Of a DNA stretch of 64,000 nt, positions 7,965 through 16,667 are shown piece by piece. The translations under genes and the position numbers were made by a program. The notes beneath the pieces were generated by a model. That model was not told the origin of the DNA. It did no database searches and was given only the letters and a program-made list of their open reading frames with translations. Source of the DNA: Anaerosomatales bacterium (lineage in GTDB: Bacteria > Actinomycetota > Coriobacteriia > Anaerosomatales > Anaerosomataceae); assembly GCA_030019445.1 (NCBI GenBank), contig JASEEU010000003.1, forward strand, positions 1 through 64,000, given 5' to 3'. Position 1 is the first letter of the stretch. Every line of letters begins with the position of its first letter.

Positions 7965-8327
7965 ATGCATGAGCGCGCAGCCGAAGACCTGCGGGAAGCG
8001 CGACGTCCGATAGCCTCGCTCCTGAGCAAGTCAGAGAAGGCCCAGCGCAACCTGCAGCCGGGCACCTGGCAGCATACGATGCTGCAGGACAACATCGAGG
8101 CGCTGCGGATCGTGTCCGCGCTGATGGACGGCGAGCCGCTGCCAGGCGATACCGGCGCGGATGCGCTCCAGCGAGCGCTCGACGCGCTGTCTTCGATGAT
8201 CGTCAGGACCGAGACGGCCCTGGCGAAGTTCGCGCCGGGAACCTCCCAGCACTCGTTGCAGCGCAACCGCCTGGCGGCGTTGCGCGTGGCCGAGGCGCTC
8301 GTGCGAGCAGAGATCGACCGCGCCTGA
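7965..8327 (+). CDS. Unrecognised helical protein with internal duplication
   Basis: The 120-residue product is made of two similar halves. KAQRNLQPGTWQHTMLQDNI and ALRIVSALM (about residues 24-53) align with TALAKFAPGTSQHSLQRNRL and AALRVAEALV (about residues 84-113), sharing the PGTxQHxxxxNxxALRxxxAL pattern. Both are predicted helical hairpins. I know no family with this pattern. ATG 7965 is the first start after the DUF2239 stop, but the ribosome site (GAAGGGG) is modest. It is probably co-transcribed with DUF2239. Confidence 0.75.
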   Translation: MHERAAEDLREARRPIASLLSKSEKAQRNLQPGTWQHTMLQDNIEALRIVSALMDGEPLPGDTGADALQRALDALSSMIVRTETALAKFAPGTSQHSLQRNRLAALRVAEALVRAEIDRA

Positions 8328-8342
8328 GGCGTCCGTCCGCCG

Positions 8343-9062
8343 TCAGCAGCGCACCGCGCGGCGCTTGAAGCCGAGGCGGCCCTTCTCGGCGGCCTTGCGG
8401 ATCTGCCCGGCGGCGCTGGCGAGGGGCTTCTCGGCACCGTCTGCCGCCACCGTCACCACGCCGATCGCGTCGGCCGTGGCCAGCGCCTCCTCATGGAGCG
8501 GCGCATACGACGCGCCCACCGCGACGATGAAGGCGTTCATGGCGCGCTTCACCCGTGGCGCGGCGTCGTGGATGGTCGTGCGGGCGAGGTCCAACAACGC
8601 CCGGATCGACGCCGTGTCGAAGTAGTCGTCCGGTCGCCAGCCGAGAAGCCACTCGTAGCACGCCCAGCCTGCCGACGCGCGGCTCTCGTCGCTGCTGCGG
8701 ATCCAGCGGTCGGCCACCGTCCGCGCGAGGTCGGACTCGGCGAGCGTCACCGCGACGACGAAGTCGGACAGCATCGAGGAGTACGCGCTCTCGATCCAGC
8801 GGTCGAAGTCCTTCTCGGTCATCACGCTGACGTCCGCGATCATGCCGGCGAAGTACATCGCGTCGTAGTTGCCGGTCGCCCACAGCGCGTCGGCGAGCGC
8901 CTGATCGACGCCGATCTGCTTCTTGAGCGGCTTCATCGCGCCTGTGGGCACGCCGAAGAGCGGCTCTCTCACTCCCCGGGACAGGTAGCTCTTCTTGGTG
9001 CGCTCAGTGGCGAGCGCCTCGAGCTCGCGCATGACCGAGTCTACATCCGGGGACATCTCCAC
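8343..9062 (-). CDS. DNA alkylation repair protein, AlkD-like
   Basis: About 239 residues of HEAT-like helical repeats match the AlkD/AlkC DNA glycosylase group: RGVREPLFGVPTGAMKPLKKQIG at the N-terminus, then ALADALWATGNYDAMYFAGMIAD and the WIRSSDESRASAGWACYEWLL region. AlkD excises cationic 3-methyl- and 7-methyl-purines without base flipping. The C-terminus is basic. ATG 9062 or 9056 are equally possible starts. It is transcribed in the same direction as the SDR upstream (9102-9914), 39 bases away. Confidence 0.85.
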   Translation of the reverse strand: MEMSPDVDSVMRELEALATERTKKSYLSRGVREPLFGVPTGAMKPLKKQIGVDQALADALWATGNYDAMYFAGMIADVSVMTEKDFDRWIESAYSSMLSDFVVAVTLAESDLARTVADRWIRSSDESRASAGWACYEWLLGWRPDDYFDTASIRALLDLARTTIHDAAPRVKRAMNAFIVAVGASYAPLHEEALATADAIGVVTVAADGAEKPLASAAGQIRKAAEKGRLGFKRRAVRC

Positions 9063-9101
9063 CTCGTTTCGTGCTGTCCGCGACGGTCATCGCAGCGCGC
9101 G

Positions 9102-9914
9102 CTACGACGGCAGCAGGTCCTTCATCTGCTTGTAGATGAGCGCTGCAGCGCGCTTGGGTGACAGTCGCGAGAAGCGGTCCATGAACGTCGCGTCCGACCC
9201 GATGCGCACGCGGTAGGCGTTCTGCTCCATGCCGTCGATGATCATCTGCGCCGCCACAGCGGGCTCGGTGGTCTTGTAGTTGGATGACGCCGCCTGCTTC
9301 TCGGCCTCGGCCTGCGTGACGACACCCGAGTTCACCGAGATGTTCGTCTTGATGGCGCCGGGGAACACGACGGTCACGCCCACGTTCGTGGCTGCGAGCT
9401 CGGAGTGGAGCGCCTCGGTCAGCAGCTTCACGCCGGCTTTGGAGACGCCGTAGATCGTCTGCCCCGGCACCGGCAGGAAGCCACCCATGCTCGAGACGTT
9501 CACGATGTGCGCTTCCGGCCGATCGAGCAGGTGCGGCAGGAACGTCTTGGTGGTGTGGATGGTGCCCCAGAGGTTCACGTCGATGACGCGCTCGATGGCC
9601 GAGTAGTCGAGGTCGTTGAAGAGCACGAACGGCTGGATGATGCCGGCCACGTTCATGAGGCCGTCGATCTGGCCGTGGCGGTCGGTGATGGCCGAGGGCA
9701 GCGCCTCGACGGCCGCCCGGTCGGTGATGTTCACCACGTGCGTCGACAGCCGCTCGGCGTTGGCGCCGGCGAGCCGTGCGGTCTCGGCCAGGCCCTCGTC
9801 GCTGATGTCGAGCGCCGCGACGCGTGCTCCCTTGGAGAGCAGCTGCAGGACGGCTTCTCGGCCGATCCCGTTGCCGCCGCCGGTGACCGCGATGGTCTTC
9901 CCCTGTGCGCGCAT
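9102..9914 (-). CDS. SDR family oxidoreductase
   Basis: Classical short-chain dehydrogenase, 270 residues: VTGGGNGIG (cofactor loop), MNVAGII (NNAG variant), VNVSSMGG with the catalytic Ser, YGVSK (YxxxK), then PGAIKTNIS. Residues after 230 (RIGSDATFMDRFSRLSPKRAAALI) resemble the SDR subgroup acting on lipophilic alcohols. ATG 9914 is preceded by GGGGAAAGGGGC. It diverges from the beta-lactamase-fold gene at 10026, sharing a 111-base intergenic region. Confidence 0.92.
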   Translation of the reverse strand: MRAQGKTIAVTGGGNGIGREAVLQLLSKGARVAALDISDEGLAETARLAGANAERLSTHVVNITDRAAVEALPSAITDRHGQIDGLMNVAGIIQPFVLFNDLDYSAIERVIDVNLWGTIHTTKTFLPHLLDRPEAHIVNVSSMGGFLPVPGQTIYGVSKAGVKLLTEALHSELAATNVGVTVVFPGAIKTNISVNSGVVTQAEAEKQAASSNYKTTEPAVAAQMIIDGMEQNAYRVRIGSDATFMDRFSRLSPKRAAALIYKQMKDLLPS

Positions 9915-10025
9915 GCGTGCCCCTTTCCCCGCGATTCGCTGCCGGGGTGCCGGCCCCGGGTGGTTGTCGGACATGGTATACGATTCCACTGGACCGCAAC
10001 AGGAACCGCACGAGGAGAGAAGGCG

Positions 10026-11579
10026 ATGTCCGCACGCCGGGGAGGCATGACCGACCGCGCCGCGACCACGCTCCGCGCGCACGGGCGCTCGGCCGGCGGC
10101 GCGATGATCGCGCTGCTGGCGGCGACTGCGCTGTTCGCCCTGACCGCCTGCGGCGACGGCGACGCACCGCGCTGGCGCTCCCGCGATGTCTTCACCGCGC
10201 ACCTCGACACGATGGTGCCGCAGCTCATGGATCGCTATGCCGTCCCGGGTGCGAGCATCGCGATCGTCGAAGAGGGCGAGGTCGTGTGGACCGCCGCGTA
10301 CGGCCTGGCCGACGTCGAGGATGCGCGGCCGATGACGGTCGATTCAGTCTGCCGCGCGCAGTCCATCTCCAAGTCGCTCACGGCGTGGGGCGTGGTGCGC
10401 CTGGCCGAGGCGGGCCTCGTCGATCTTGACCGTCCGGTGCAGGACTATCTCGGCGGCTTCACGCTTCCCGACACGCCGTATGCCGAGGATGACGTGACCG
10501 TGCGCGGGCTGCTCAGCCAGACCGCGGGCATGCCGCTCGGCGACGTGCTCGCGCAGTACGAGCCCGGTGCCGAGATGCCCACGCTGCGCGAGGACCTCGC
10601 TGCGCAGGCGCGCCTGTTCCGCGAGCCCGGTGTCGGCTTCTTCTACTCGAACCCCGGATTCGACCTGCTCGAGATCGTGATCGAGGAGGCCTCCGGCCGG
10701 CCGTACGCCGAGTACATGCGGGCCGATGTGCTCGAACCGCTCGGCATGCACGACTCCACGTTCGAGTGGGACGAACGCCTGCGTCCCGACTTCCCGACCG
10801 GCTACGACCTGCGCGGCGAGCCGGTGCCGCCCTACGTCTACCCGGCCAAGGCCTCCGGTGGGTTGCTGGCGCCTGTCGAGGACCTCGCGCGCTTCGCGGC
10901 CGCCGAGATGACCGGCGAGCACGCCGCCGAGCAGGACGTGCTGAGTCCCGCGAGCATCAGCGCGATGCATGCCGCCGAGACCGACGTCACCGGCATCTTC
11001 GGCGCCGTCTCCGATAGCTATGGCCTCGGCCACTTCATCGAGCGCCTCCCCGACGGTCGGACCTCGGTCTGGCACGGCGGGCAGGGCAACGGCTGGATGA
11101 CCCACTTCCAGGCGGTGCCATCCTCCGGCGACGGCATCGTCATCCTTACCAACAGCCAGCGCAGCTGGCCGATGATGGGTCGCATCCTCGGCGACTGGGC
11201 GACCTACGCCGGGCTCGGGTCCGTGAAGTTCACGCGGATCGTCTGGGCCGAGAACATCCTGTGGGCGATCGCCGGCCTCATCGTGCTCGCATCGATCGCG
11301 CAGCTCGGGCGGCTGGCGCGCGACCTGCGCCGCGGTCGGCGGCGGGTGGCGCCCTTCTCGGCGACGGCAGGCGGCACGCGCGCGCTGCTCTTCGCGCTCG
11401 GCGCGGTCATCCTCGGAGCGCTCGCGTGGAGCGCCGCTCAGCCATACCTGCTGCTGTCCTCGGTGCTGCCGTTCGTGGCAGACTGGGCGACCGCGGCGGC
11501 CGGGCTCGGCGCGGTAACACTGATCGCCTCCGCGCTCATCGCGCCGACGGACGGGACCACGACCGTGGACGACGGCTAG
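10026..11579 (+). CDS. Beta-lactamase-fold serine hydrolase with C-terminal membrane domain
   Basis: The 517-residue protein has an N-terminal signal with lipobox (ATALFALTAC). The class C beta-lactamase/penicillin-binding domain (residues about 55-400) has the SISK (SxxK) nucleophile motif, YSN (YxN) and HGG. Three hydrophobic helices follow (residues about 405-510). The EstB/PBP4*/Pab87-like family includes esterases and D-aminopeptidases; resistance is not implied. ATG 10026 follows GAGGAGAGAAGG. The ICMT-like gene starts 12 bases after its stop, so they form an operon. Confidence 0.9.
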   Translation: MSARRGGMTDRAATTLRAHGRSAGGAMIALLAATALFALTACGDGDAPRWRSRDVFTAHLDTMVPQLMDRYAVPGASIAIVEEGEVVWTAAYGLADVEDARPMTVDSVCRAQSISKSLTAWGVVRLAEAGLVDLDRPVQDYLGGFTLPDTPYAEDDVTVRGLLSQTAGMPLGDVLAQYEPGAEMPTLREDLAAQARLFREPGVGFFYSNPGFDLLEIVIEEASGRPYAEYMRADVLEPLGMHDSTFEWDERLRPDFPTGYDLRGEPVPPYVYPAKASGGLLAPVEDLARFAAAEMTGEHAAEQDVLSPASISAMHAAETDVTGIFGAVSDSYGLGHFIERLPDGRTSVWHGGQGNGWMTHFQAVPSSGDGIVILTNSQRSWPMMGRILGDWATYAGLGSVKFTRIVWAENILWAIAGLIVLASIAQLGRLARDLRRGRRRVAPFSATAGGTRALLFALGAVILGALAWSAAQPYLLLSSVLPFVADWATAAAGLGAVTLIASALIAPTDGTTTVDDG

Positions 11580-11591
11580 GGGAGACCGCGG

Positions 11592-12134
11592 ATGCAGACT
11601 GCGTACGCCGTGCTGATCATCGCCTACACGCTCATCGACCGGGCCGCCTTCGCCGTCTCGGGCGCGCCCACCACGCGCGCCCGGCGCGAGTGGACGTTCT
11701 GGGCCGTCTGGGTGCCCTACATCGCGTGCTTCGCGGGGCCGATCGTGGAGCTGGCCCTCGGGACAGCCGAGCCGGGCACGCCGGGGATGATCGCGGGCGC
11801 CGTCCTCGTCGCCGCGGCCGCCGGACTCAGGTGGGTCGGCGTCACCACCCTCGGCCGGTCGTTCTCGGCATCCGTGGAGACGCACGAGGAGCACCAACTC
11901 GTCGATACCGGGATCTTCTCGGTCATCAGGCACCCGCTCTACCTCGGGCTGGCGCTCCTTTATGTGGGCCTCCCGCTCTTCGCCGGTGCACGGTGGACGT
12001 GGATCGCGGTGGCGCTTGGCATGGCGGGGCTGGTGGCGCGCACCCTGGCCGAGGAGCGGTGGCTCGCCGAGCAGCTGCCCGGGTATAGCGAGTACATGCG
12101 CAGGACGAAGCGCCTCATGCCCGGGGTATGGTGA
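11592..12134 (+). CDS. Isoprenylcysteine/phospholipid methyltransferase-like membrane protein
   Basis: This 180-residue multi-helix protein has the ICMT/PEMT signature: LRWVGVTTLGRSFS, HQLVDTGIFSVIRHPLYLGL (RHPxY SAM-binding core) and EERWLAEQLPGYSEYMRRTKRLMP (EExxL and YxxY). Bacterial members methylate unknown lipid or protein substrates at the membrane. It is in an operon between the beta-lactamase-fold protein and the DUF1801 gene. Confidence 0.88.
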   Translation: MQTAYAVLIIAYTLIDRAAFAVSGAPTTRARREWTFWAVWVPYIACFAGPIVELALGTAEPGTPGMIAGAVLVAAAAGLRWVGVTTLGRSFSASVETHEEHQLVDTGIFSVIRHPLYLGLALLYVGLPLFAGARWTWIAVALGMAGLVARTLAEERWLAEQLPGYSEYMRRTKRLMPGVW

Positions 12135-12143
12135 GGAGGAGCG

Positions 12144-12494
12144 ATGGCCGTCGATCCGATCGACGAGTACATCAGCGGGTATCCCCTGCAGACGCAGGCG
12201 GTGCTCAGACGGCTGCGGGCGATCATCCGTGAGGAAGCGCCCGAGGCTGCCGAGACGATCAGCTACCGGCTGCCGACGTTCGATCTCAACGGCAAGCACC
12301 TCGTGCACTTCGGCGGGTTCACCGAGCACGTGGGGCTCTACCCGACGCCGAGCGGAACCGATGCCTTCTCGGCGGAGATCGCACGCTACAAGCACGGGAA
12401 GGGCTCGGTGCAGTTCCCGCTCGACGAACCGCTGCCGGAAGACCTCATTCGGCGTATCGTACGATTCAGGGTAGGAGAGGTCACCGGGGGGTAG
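12144..12494 (+). CDS. DUF1801 family protein (YdhG-like)
   Basis: This 116-residue protein fits DUF1801: IDEYISGYPLQTQAVLRRLRAIIREEAPEAAETISYRLPTF, then HFGGFTEHVGLYPTPSG and GKGSVQFPLDEPLPEDLIRRIVRFR. Bacillus members were proposed as frataxin-like iron chaperones; that role is not certain for the family. It begins nine bases after the ICMT-like stop with GAGGAGCG as ribosome site. Confidence 0.9.
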   Translation: MAVDPIDEYISGYPLQTQAVLRRLRAIIREEAPEAAETISYRLPTFDLNGKHLVHFGGFTEHVGLYPTPSGTDAFSAEIARYKHGKGSVQFPLDEPLPEDLIRRIVRFRVGEVTGG

Positions 12495-12512
12495 CGCGTG
12501 CAAGGAGGTCAT

Positions 12513-13310
12513 GTGGGTTCTGGTCGCGGCTATCGCAGCGAGCCGTTCGGCGGTGATCGATGGATGGTCGCCGCAGCATCCTCGGTGAATCGCGAGAAGA
12601 ACACGATCCACCTCACGACCGAGGCGGACATCACCGAGCCGCGGAGGATGATCGCCGCACACCGCGCGCGCACCGGCGAGCGACTCTCCCTGACAGGCTA
12701 CGTCGTGGCCTGCCTGGCGCAGACGTTCGAGGAGTTCCCCCGCTTCAACTCGTACCGCGTGCGGGGCCGGCTCATCGTCTTCGACGAGCTCGTGGTGAGC
12801 GTGCTGTTCGAGCGCGAGGTCGACGGCGCCAGCGTCCCGGAGCCCGTGCCCGTGCGCGACGCCTGCCGCAAGACCTACCGGCAGGTCAACGACGAGATCC
12901 GGGCCGCCCAGGCGAGCGAGGGCGGATCACCCCGTTCGGCGAGCGGCATGGGGTGGATCCGGTTCGTCCCCGCGCCCCTGCTGCGCACGTTCATCCGGCT
13001 CGCCGCCCGCAGCATCCGTATGCAGCAGCGTTACGGCGTGGTGGGCGTGACCGCGGTGGGCATGTTCGGCGCGGGTCCGCTGTGGCTCATCCCGCTCACC
13101 AACGCCACCGTGACCGTGGCGGTCGGCTCGATCGCCACGCGCGTCGCGATCGTGGACGGGGTGGCCGAGAACCGCGAGCACCTCTGCCTCACGCTCTCGT
13201 TCGATCACGACATCATCGACGGCGCGCCTGCCGCGCGGTTCACCAGCCGTTTCGTCGAGCATCTTGCGAGCGGCGAGCACGTGCGCGCGGCCGCGGTCGA
13301 AGGGGGATAA
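12513..13310 (+). CDS. 2-oxoacid dehydrogenase E2-type acyltransferase domain, standalone
   Basis: About 265 residues forming only the catalytic CAT/E2 domain, with SFDHDIIDGAPAARF carrying the HxxxDG active-site motif near the C-terminus and NTIHLTTEADITEPRRMI near the N-terminus. There is no lipoyl domain and no peripheral-subunit-binding domain. No E1 or E3 gene is nearby, so it is not an ordinary dehydrogenase subunit; an acyl- or acetyltransferase using CoA esters is likely. GTG 12513 is chosen because a perfect AAGGAGG (12502-12508) precedes it; an earlier GTG at 12498 would place that sequence inside the gene. Confidence 0.85.
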   Translation: MGSGRGYRSEPFGGDRWMVAAASSVNREKNTIHLTTEADITEPRRMIAAHRARTGERLSLTGYVVACLAQTFEEFPRFNSYRVRGRLIVFDELVVSVLFEREVDGASVPEPVPVRDACRKTYRQVNDEIRAAQASEGGSPRSASGMGWIRFVPAPLLRTFIRLAARSIRMQQRYGVVGVTAVGMFGAGPLWLIPLTNATVTVAVGSIATRVAIVDGVAENREHLCLTLSFDHDIIDGAPAARFTSRFVEHLASGEHVRAAAVEGG

Positions 13311-13343
13311 GAGTGACGTAGGTCGGCCGTCTGGGGGTCAGAC

Positions 13344-15809
13344 GTGGCGGACGTTCAAGATTCGGCACGGCGGCTGAGGTCGCGTGCAGGCACACCGTAC
13401 ATCGCGGTGCTGCTCGTCGTGGGGTTCGTGTTCGCGGCGTTCGCCCTCGGCGCCGGCCACGCGCGCACGATGTCCGAGGACGAGTCGCGCGCACGGGTGA
13501 CCCGCCAGGTCGCGCCGTACGCCAGCGCGCTGTCCTCGGCGGTCAACACGCGCTTCGCGCTCATCTCGGGGCTGCACGAGTACGTGCGCGTCAACCTCCC
13601 GGAAGGACCCTCGGCCGAGGAGTTCGACACGTTCGCCTCGGGACTCGGCGCGGGCGCGGCGGGCATCCGCGCCATCCAGGTGGCGCCCGACGGCGTCGTC
13701 CGGTACGTCTACCCGCCCGAGGGGAACGTGGCTCCCGGCAACGACCTCCTGAACGACCCGCGCCCCGAGGTCAGGGCTGACGCTCAGCGGACGCTCGAGA
13801 GCGACGGCATCGTGCTGAGCGGTCCCTACGAGCTTCGGCAGGGTGGCCTCGGCATCGTCGGTCGTCAAGCTGTGCGCACCCAGGATGGAGCGTTCTGGGG
13901 CTTCGTCATCATGGTGCTCGACGTCCCGCCCATCCTCGATGAGGCGGGACTCGCGGATGGCGACGTTTCGCTGCGGTTCGCGCTCCGGGACGACGACGGC
14001 CGGGTGTTCTTCGGCGATGAGGGCGTCTTCGATGCGGCGCCGGTGAGCTACCCTATCGCGTTGCCGGACGGCGAGTGGGTGCTTGCCGCGGTTCCCGCAG
14101 CCGGATGGGAGGCGTCGGGCGACGCCGTCCTTCCGTGGATCTGGGCCTCGGGCACGGCGCTCGCCCTGGCGCTGGGAGCCTCGGTCTTCCTGGCGATCAG
14201 CTACCAGCAACGACTGGAGCGGCAGGTCTTCGATCAGACCGGCGAGCTCCGGGCGCAGCGCGACCTGTTCGAGCGCGTGGCCGAGTCGAGCCCGGTGGGC
14301 ATCACCACGCTCGACCTCGACGGCGCGATCACGTATGCGAACGCTGCTGCCGAGAGGATCCTCGGCCTGCGCCGCGATCAGATCAGCGAGCGCACCTACG
14401 ACGACCCCGCGTGGCGGATCATCGCCACCGACGGTGGTCCGTTCCCGTCCGAGCACCTCCCGTTCGCGCGCGTCCGTGCGACCAGGGAGGCCGTCTTCGA
14501 TGTCCGCCACGGCATCGAGTGGCCCGACGGGCAGGTGAAGATGCTGTCGGTGAACGCCGTCCCGGTGCGTGACGCCGGAGGCGCCATGAGCGGCGTCGTG
14601 GCCTCCATCGAGGACATCACTGAGCGGATCACCGCGGAGGAGTCGCTGCGAGCGAGCGAGCGTCGCTTGAGGGCCACGATGGACACGATGCTCGAGGGCT
14701 GCCAGATCATCGACTTCGACTGGCGTTACGTCTACATCAACCCCGCGGCCGAAGCGCAGAACAGGTGCCCTGCGGAGGAGCTTCTCGGCAGGAGGTACGC
14801 CGAGGCGTGGCCCGGCATCGAGGAGACGTCAGTGTACGAGCACATCCGCGCGGCGCTCGAAGACCGCGTGCCGTCCAGCCTGCAGAACGAGTTCAGATTC
14901 CCCGATGGCGCCGTGGGGTGGTTCGAGCTGGAGATCCGCCCGATCCCCGAGGGCGTGTTCATCCTCTCGGTGGACATCAGCAAGCGCCGAAGGGCCGAGG
15001 CTGAGGTGCAGCACTATCAGGAGCGTCTTGAGCAGCTCGTCGAGGAGCGGACCGCGCAGCTGGCCGAGGCGAACGCCGAGCTGCGCCAGGCGACCATGGC
15101 GAAGAGCGACTTCCTGACGAGCATGAGCCACGAGCTCCGCACGCCGCTCAACTCCATCATCGGCTTCTCCGAGCTGCTGGCGAGCGGGCTCGTGGGCCCG
15201 CTTTCCGAGGAGCAGGAGAAGCAGATCAAGATGATCCTCAGCTCCGGCAAGCACCTGCTCGCGCTCATCAACGACGTGCTCGACCTCTCCAAGGTGGAGG
15301 CGGGTGCGGCTGTCGTCCATGCCGAGGAGTTCGACGCGCGCGCCATCGTCCTGGAGGTGGCCGAGTCGCTCCGCCCGCTGGCGGAGGAGAAGGGCCTGGA
15401 GCTCGGGGTGGAGGTGCCCGACTCGGCATGCGCCATGACGTCGGATCCGGGGAAGCTTCGGCAGATACTGTTGAACCTCGGCGGGAACGCGGTCAAGTTC
15501 ACCGAGGAGGGACACGTCGACGTGCGCCTCCACTACGACGGCGCGGTGGCCGTCTTCGAGGTCGCGGACACCGGCATCGGCATACCGCACGGAGAGCTCA
15601 CCCGCGTGTTCGAGGTCTTCGCGCAGATCGAACGCCCCGGCGAGGTCAAGCCGGCCGGGACCGGGCTGGGGCTGGCACTGTCCCGGCAGTACGCGGAGCT
15701 GCTCGGTGGGCGCATCGTCGTGCAGAGCGAAGAGGGCAAGGGCTCGACCTTCACGGTGCTCGTGCCATGCGAGGCGAGCGCCGTCACACGTCGGGCCGAA
15801 ATCCAATAG
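13344..15809 (+). CDS. CHASE/PAS sensor histidine kinase
   Basis: This 821-residue hybrid-free kinase has a first membrane helix (about residues 18-40), an extracytoplasmic CHASE-type domain (about 60-240, with TRFALISGLHEYVRVN), a second helix (about 265-285), two PAS domains (about 305-430 and 445-555), a coiled coil, HisKA with H596 in SHELRTPLNS, and HATPase_c with N, G1 (DTGIGIP) and G2 (GTGLGLAL) boxes. CHASE domains sense small ligands such as cytokinin-like molecules or peptides; the ligand here is unknown. No response regulator is adjacent, so it is an orphan kinase. Confidence 0.93.
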   Translation: MADVQDSARRLRSRAGTPYIAVLLVVGFVFAAFALGAGHARTMSEDESRARVTRQVAPYASALSSAVNTRFALISGLHEYVRVNLPEGPSAEEFDTFASGLGAGAAGIRAIQVAPDGVVRYVYPPEGNVAPGNDLLNDPRPEVRADAQRTLESDGIVLSGPYELRQGGLGIVGRQAVRTQDGAFWGFVIMVLDVPPILDEAGLADGDVSLRFALRDDDGRVFFGDEGVFDAAPVSYPIALPDGEWVLAAVPAAGWEASGDAVLPWIWASGTALALALGASVFLAISYQQRLERQVFDQTGELRAQRDLFERVAESSPVGITTLDLDGAITYANAAAERILGLRRDQISERTYDDPAWRIIATDGGPFPSEHLPFARVRATREAVFDVRHGIEWPDGQVKMLSVNAVPVRDAGGAMSGVVASIEDITERITAEESLRASERRLRATMDTMLEGCQIIDFDWRYVYINPAAEAQNRCPAEELLGRRYAEAWPGIEETSVYEHIRAALEDRVPSSLQNEFRFPDGAVGWFELEIRPIPEGVFILSVDISKRRRAEAEVQHYQERLEQLVEERTAQLAEANAELRQATMAKSDFLTSMSHELRTPLNSIIGFSELLASGLVGPLSEEQEKQIKMILSSGKHLLALINDVLDLSKVEAGAAVVHAEEFDARAIVLEVAESLRPLAEEKGLELGVEVPDSACAMTSDPGKLRQILLNLGGNAVKFTEEGHVDVRLHYDGAVAVFEVADTGIGIPHGELTRVFEVFAQIERPGEVKPAGTGLGLALSRQYAELLGGRIVVQSEEGKGSTFTVLVPCEASAVTRRAEIQ

Positions 15810-15824
15810 CGCGACGGGAGCGTT

Positions 15825-16226
15825 TTGTACCAAAACGACTGGATCCTGCGACAGATCGAGATGCTCGGTGCGGCATTCGCGCGCATCGTGAAGGCCCTGC
15901 GCGAGGGCAGGACCGAGGAGGCGCTCGACCTCACCGACGAAGCGATGGCCGAGACGCTCGGCATCGATCCCGCGCTGGCCGAGACGCTCGACGCGCCCTC
16001 GCTCACCATGCTCGTCACTATGGGATCGGACGGCGCCCGGCGCGCGTTCCTCGCCGGCGAGCTGCTCACGGCCCGGACGCTGGCGCTGACGGCAGCGGGT
16101 CGTCGCGAGGACGCCGCCCGTGAAGGCGAACGCGCGCGAGCGTTGCTGCTGGCGGCCAGGCCCGACGCCGAAGAGGGTGCGTCAGAGCGGATCGGGGAGC
16201 TTCTCGGCTGGTTGGACGAATCCTGA
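15825..16226 (+). CDS. DUF6483-like protein
   Basis: This 133-residue protein begins MYQNDWILRQIEMLGAAFARIV, the characteristic start of the DUF6483 group found in Firmicutes and Actinobacteria. The rest is alanine- and glutamate-rich helices (TPR-like). Function unknown. The start is TTG 15825 (TTGTACCAAAACGAC), which aligns with the family N-terminus; the ribosome site GACGGGAG lies a few bases upstream. It is 15 bases downstream of the histidine kinase and probably in the same transcript. Confidence 0.75.
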   Translation: MYQNDWILRQIEMLGAAFARIVKALREGRTEEALDLTDEAMAETLGIDPALAETLDAPSLTMLVTMGSDGARRAFLAGELLTARTLALTAAGRREDAAREGERARALLLAARPDAEEGASERIGELLGWLDES

Positions 16227-16250
16227 CGAGCACGATGGCGCGTAACCTGC

Positions 16251-16256
16251 TATACT
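16251..16256 (+). promoter_or_regulatory. Predicted -10 box for cspA leader
   Basis: TATACT at 16251-16256 is a near-perfect -10 element between the DUF6483 stop and the cspA leader hairpin. The -35 is weak. It would give a 5' leader of about 105 bases, in keeping with the long leaders of cold-shock genes. Confidence 0.5.
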
Positions 16257-16290
16257 GCCCGCAGGCGAGCCAGAGGGGCTCGCAGGATTG

Positions 16291-16337
16291 CGACGTGACA
16301 CACCGCATTCTGGCGGCAGTCACGTCGTTTTGTTTTG
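16291..16337 (+). terminator. Terminator-like hairpin inside the cspA leader
   Basis: CGACGTGAC (16291-16299) pairs perfectly with GTCACGTCG (16319-16327). An inner CCGC/GCGG stem lies between them, and TTTTGTTTTG follows. It looks like an intrinsic terminator yet lies downstream of the TATACT box and 40 bases before the cspA start. It may therefore be an attenuator or temperature-responsive leader structure, or simply the terminator of the upstream gene. Confidence 0.65.
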
Positions 16338-16367
16338 CCCCACGTCGGGGCGGAAGGTAGGTTTGGA

Positions 16368-16571
16368 ATGGCTGAAGGCAAAGTCAAGTGGTTCAACCCT
16401 GACAAGGGCTACGGCTTCATCGAGCGCGAGGGTGGCGACGACCTGTTCGTCCACTTCTCCGAGATCCAGGGCGAGGGCTTCAAGACCCTCGACGAGGGTC
16501 AGGCCGTCTCTTTCACGGAGGCCACTGGCCAGAACGGCAAGCAGCAGGCCACGCAGGTGCGCCCGCTCTAA
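16368..16571 (+). CDS. cspA: Cold shock protein, CspA family
   Basis: A 67-residue OB-fold protein with RNP1 (KGYGFIE) and RNP2 (DLFVHFSEI) motifs. It binds single-stranded RNA and DNA and melts structure at low temperature. ATG 16368 is preceded by GGAAGGTAGG. It is monocistronic: a strong bidirectional-looking terminator follows at 16590, and the converging SDR gene ends at 16668. Confidence 0.97.
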   Translation: MAEGKVKWFNPDKGYGFIEREGGDDLFVHFSEIQGEGFKTLDEGQAVSFTEATGQNGKQQATQVRPL

Positions 16572-16589
16572 GCCGCGCCATAGCGCATA

Positions 16590-16630
16590 CGAACCGGCCG
16601 GTCCCCTCGGGGGCCGGCCGGTTCGGCTTT
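16590..16630. terminator. Intrinsic terminator between cspA and SDR gene
   Basis: A stem of twelve or more bases (16590-16602 with 16614-16625) closes a short loop and is followed by GGCTTTG. It separates convergent genes and could serve both. Confidence 0.8.
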
Positions 16631-16667
16631 GTGGACGGGTCAGCGCCTGAGGCGCCCGCCTCGCCCA

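Noticed and set aside
9955-10000. TTGTCG/TATACG promoter between the divergent SDR and hydrolase genes
   Set aside because: The spacing between the boxes is only about 7 bases, too short for a sigma70 promoter.
10344-12662. Very long open frame antisense to the beta-lactamase-fold and ICMT genes
   Set aside because: Low-complexity Arg/Gly/His-rich translation, typical of the antisense of GC-rich genes; sense genes have clear families.
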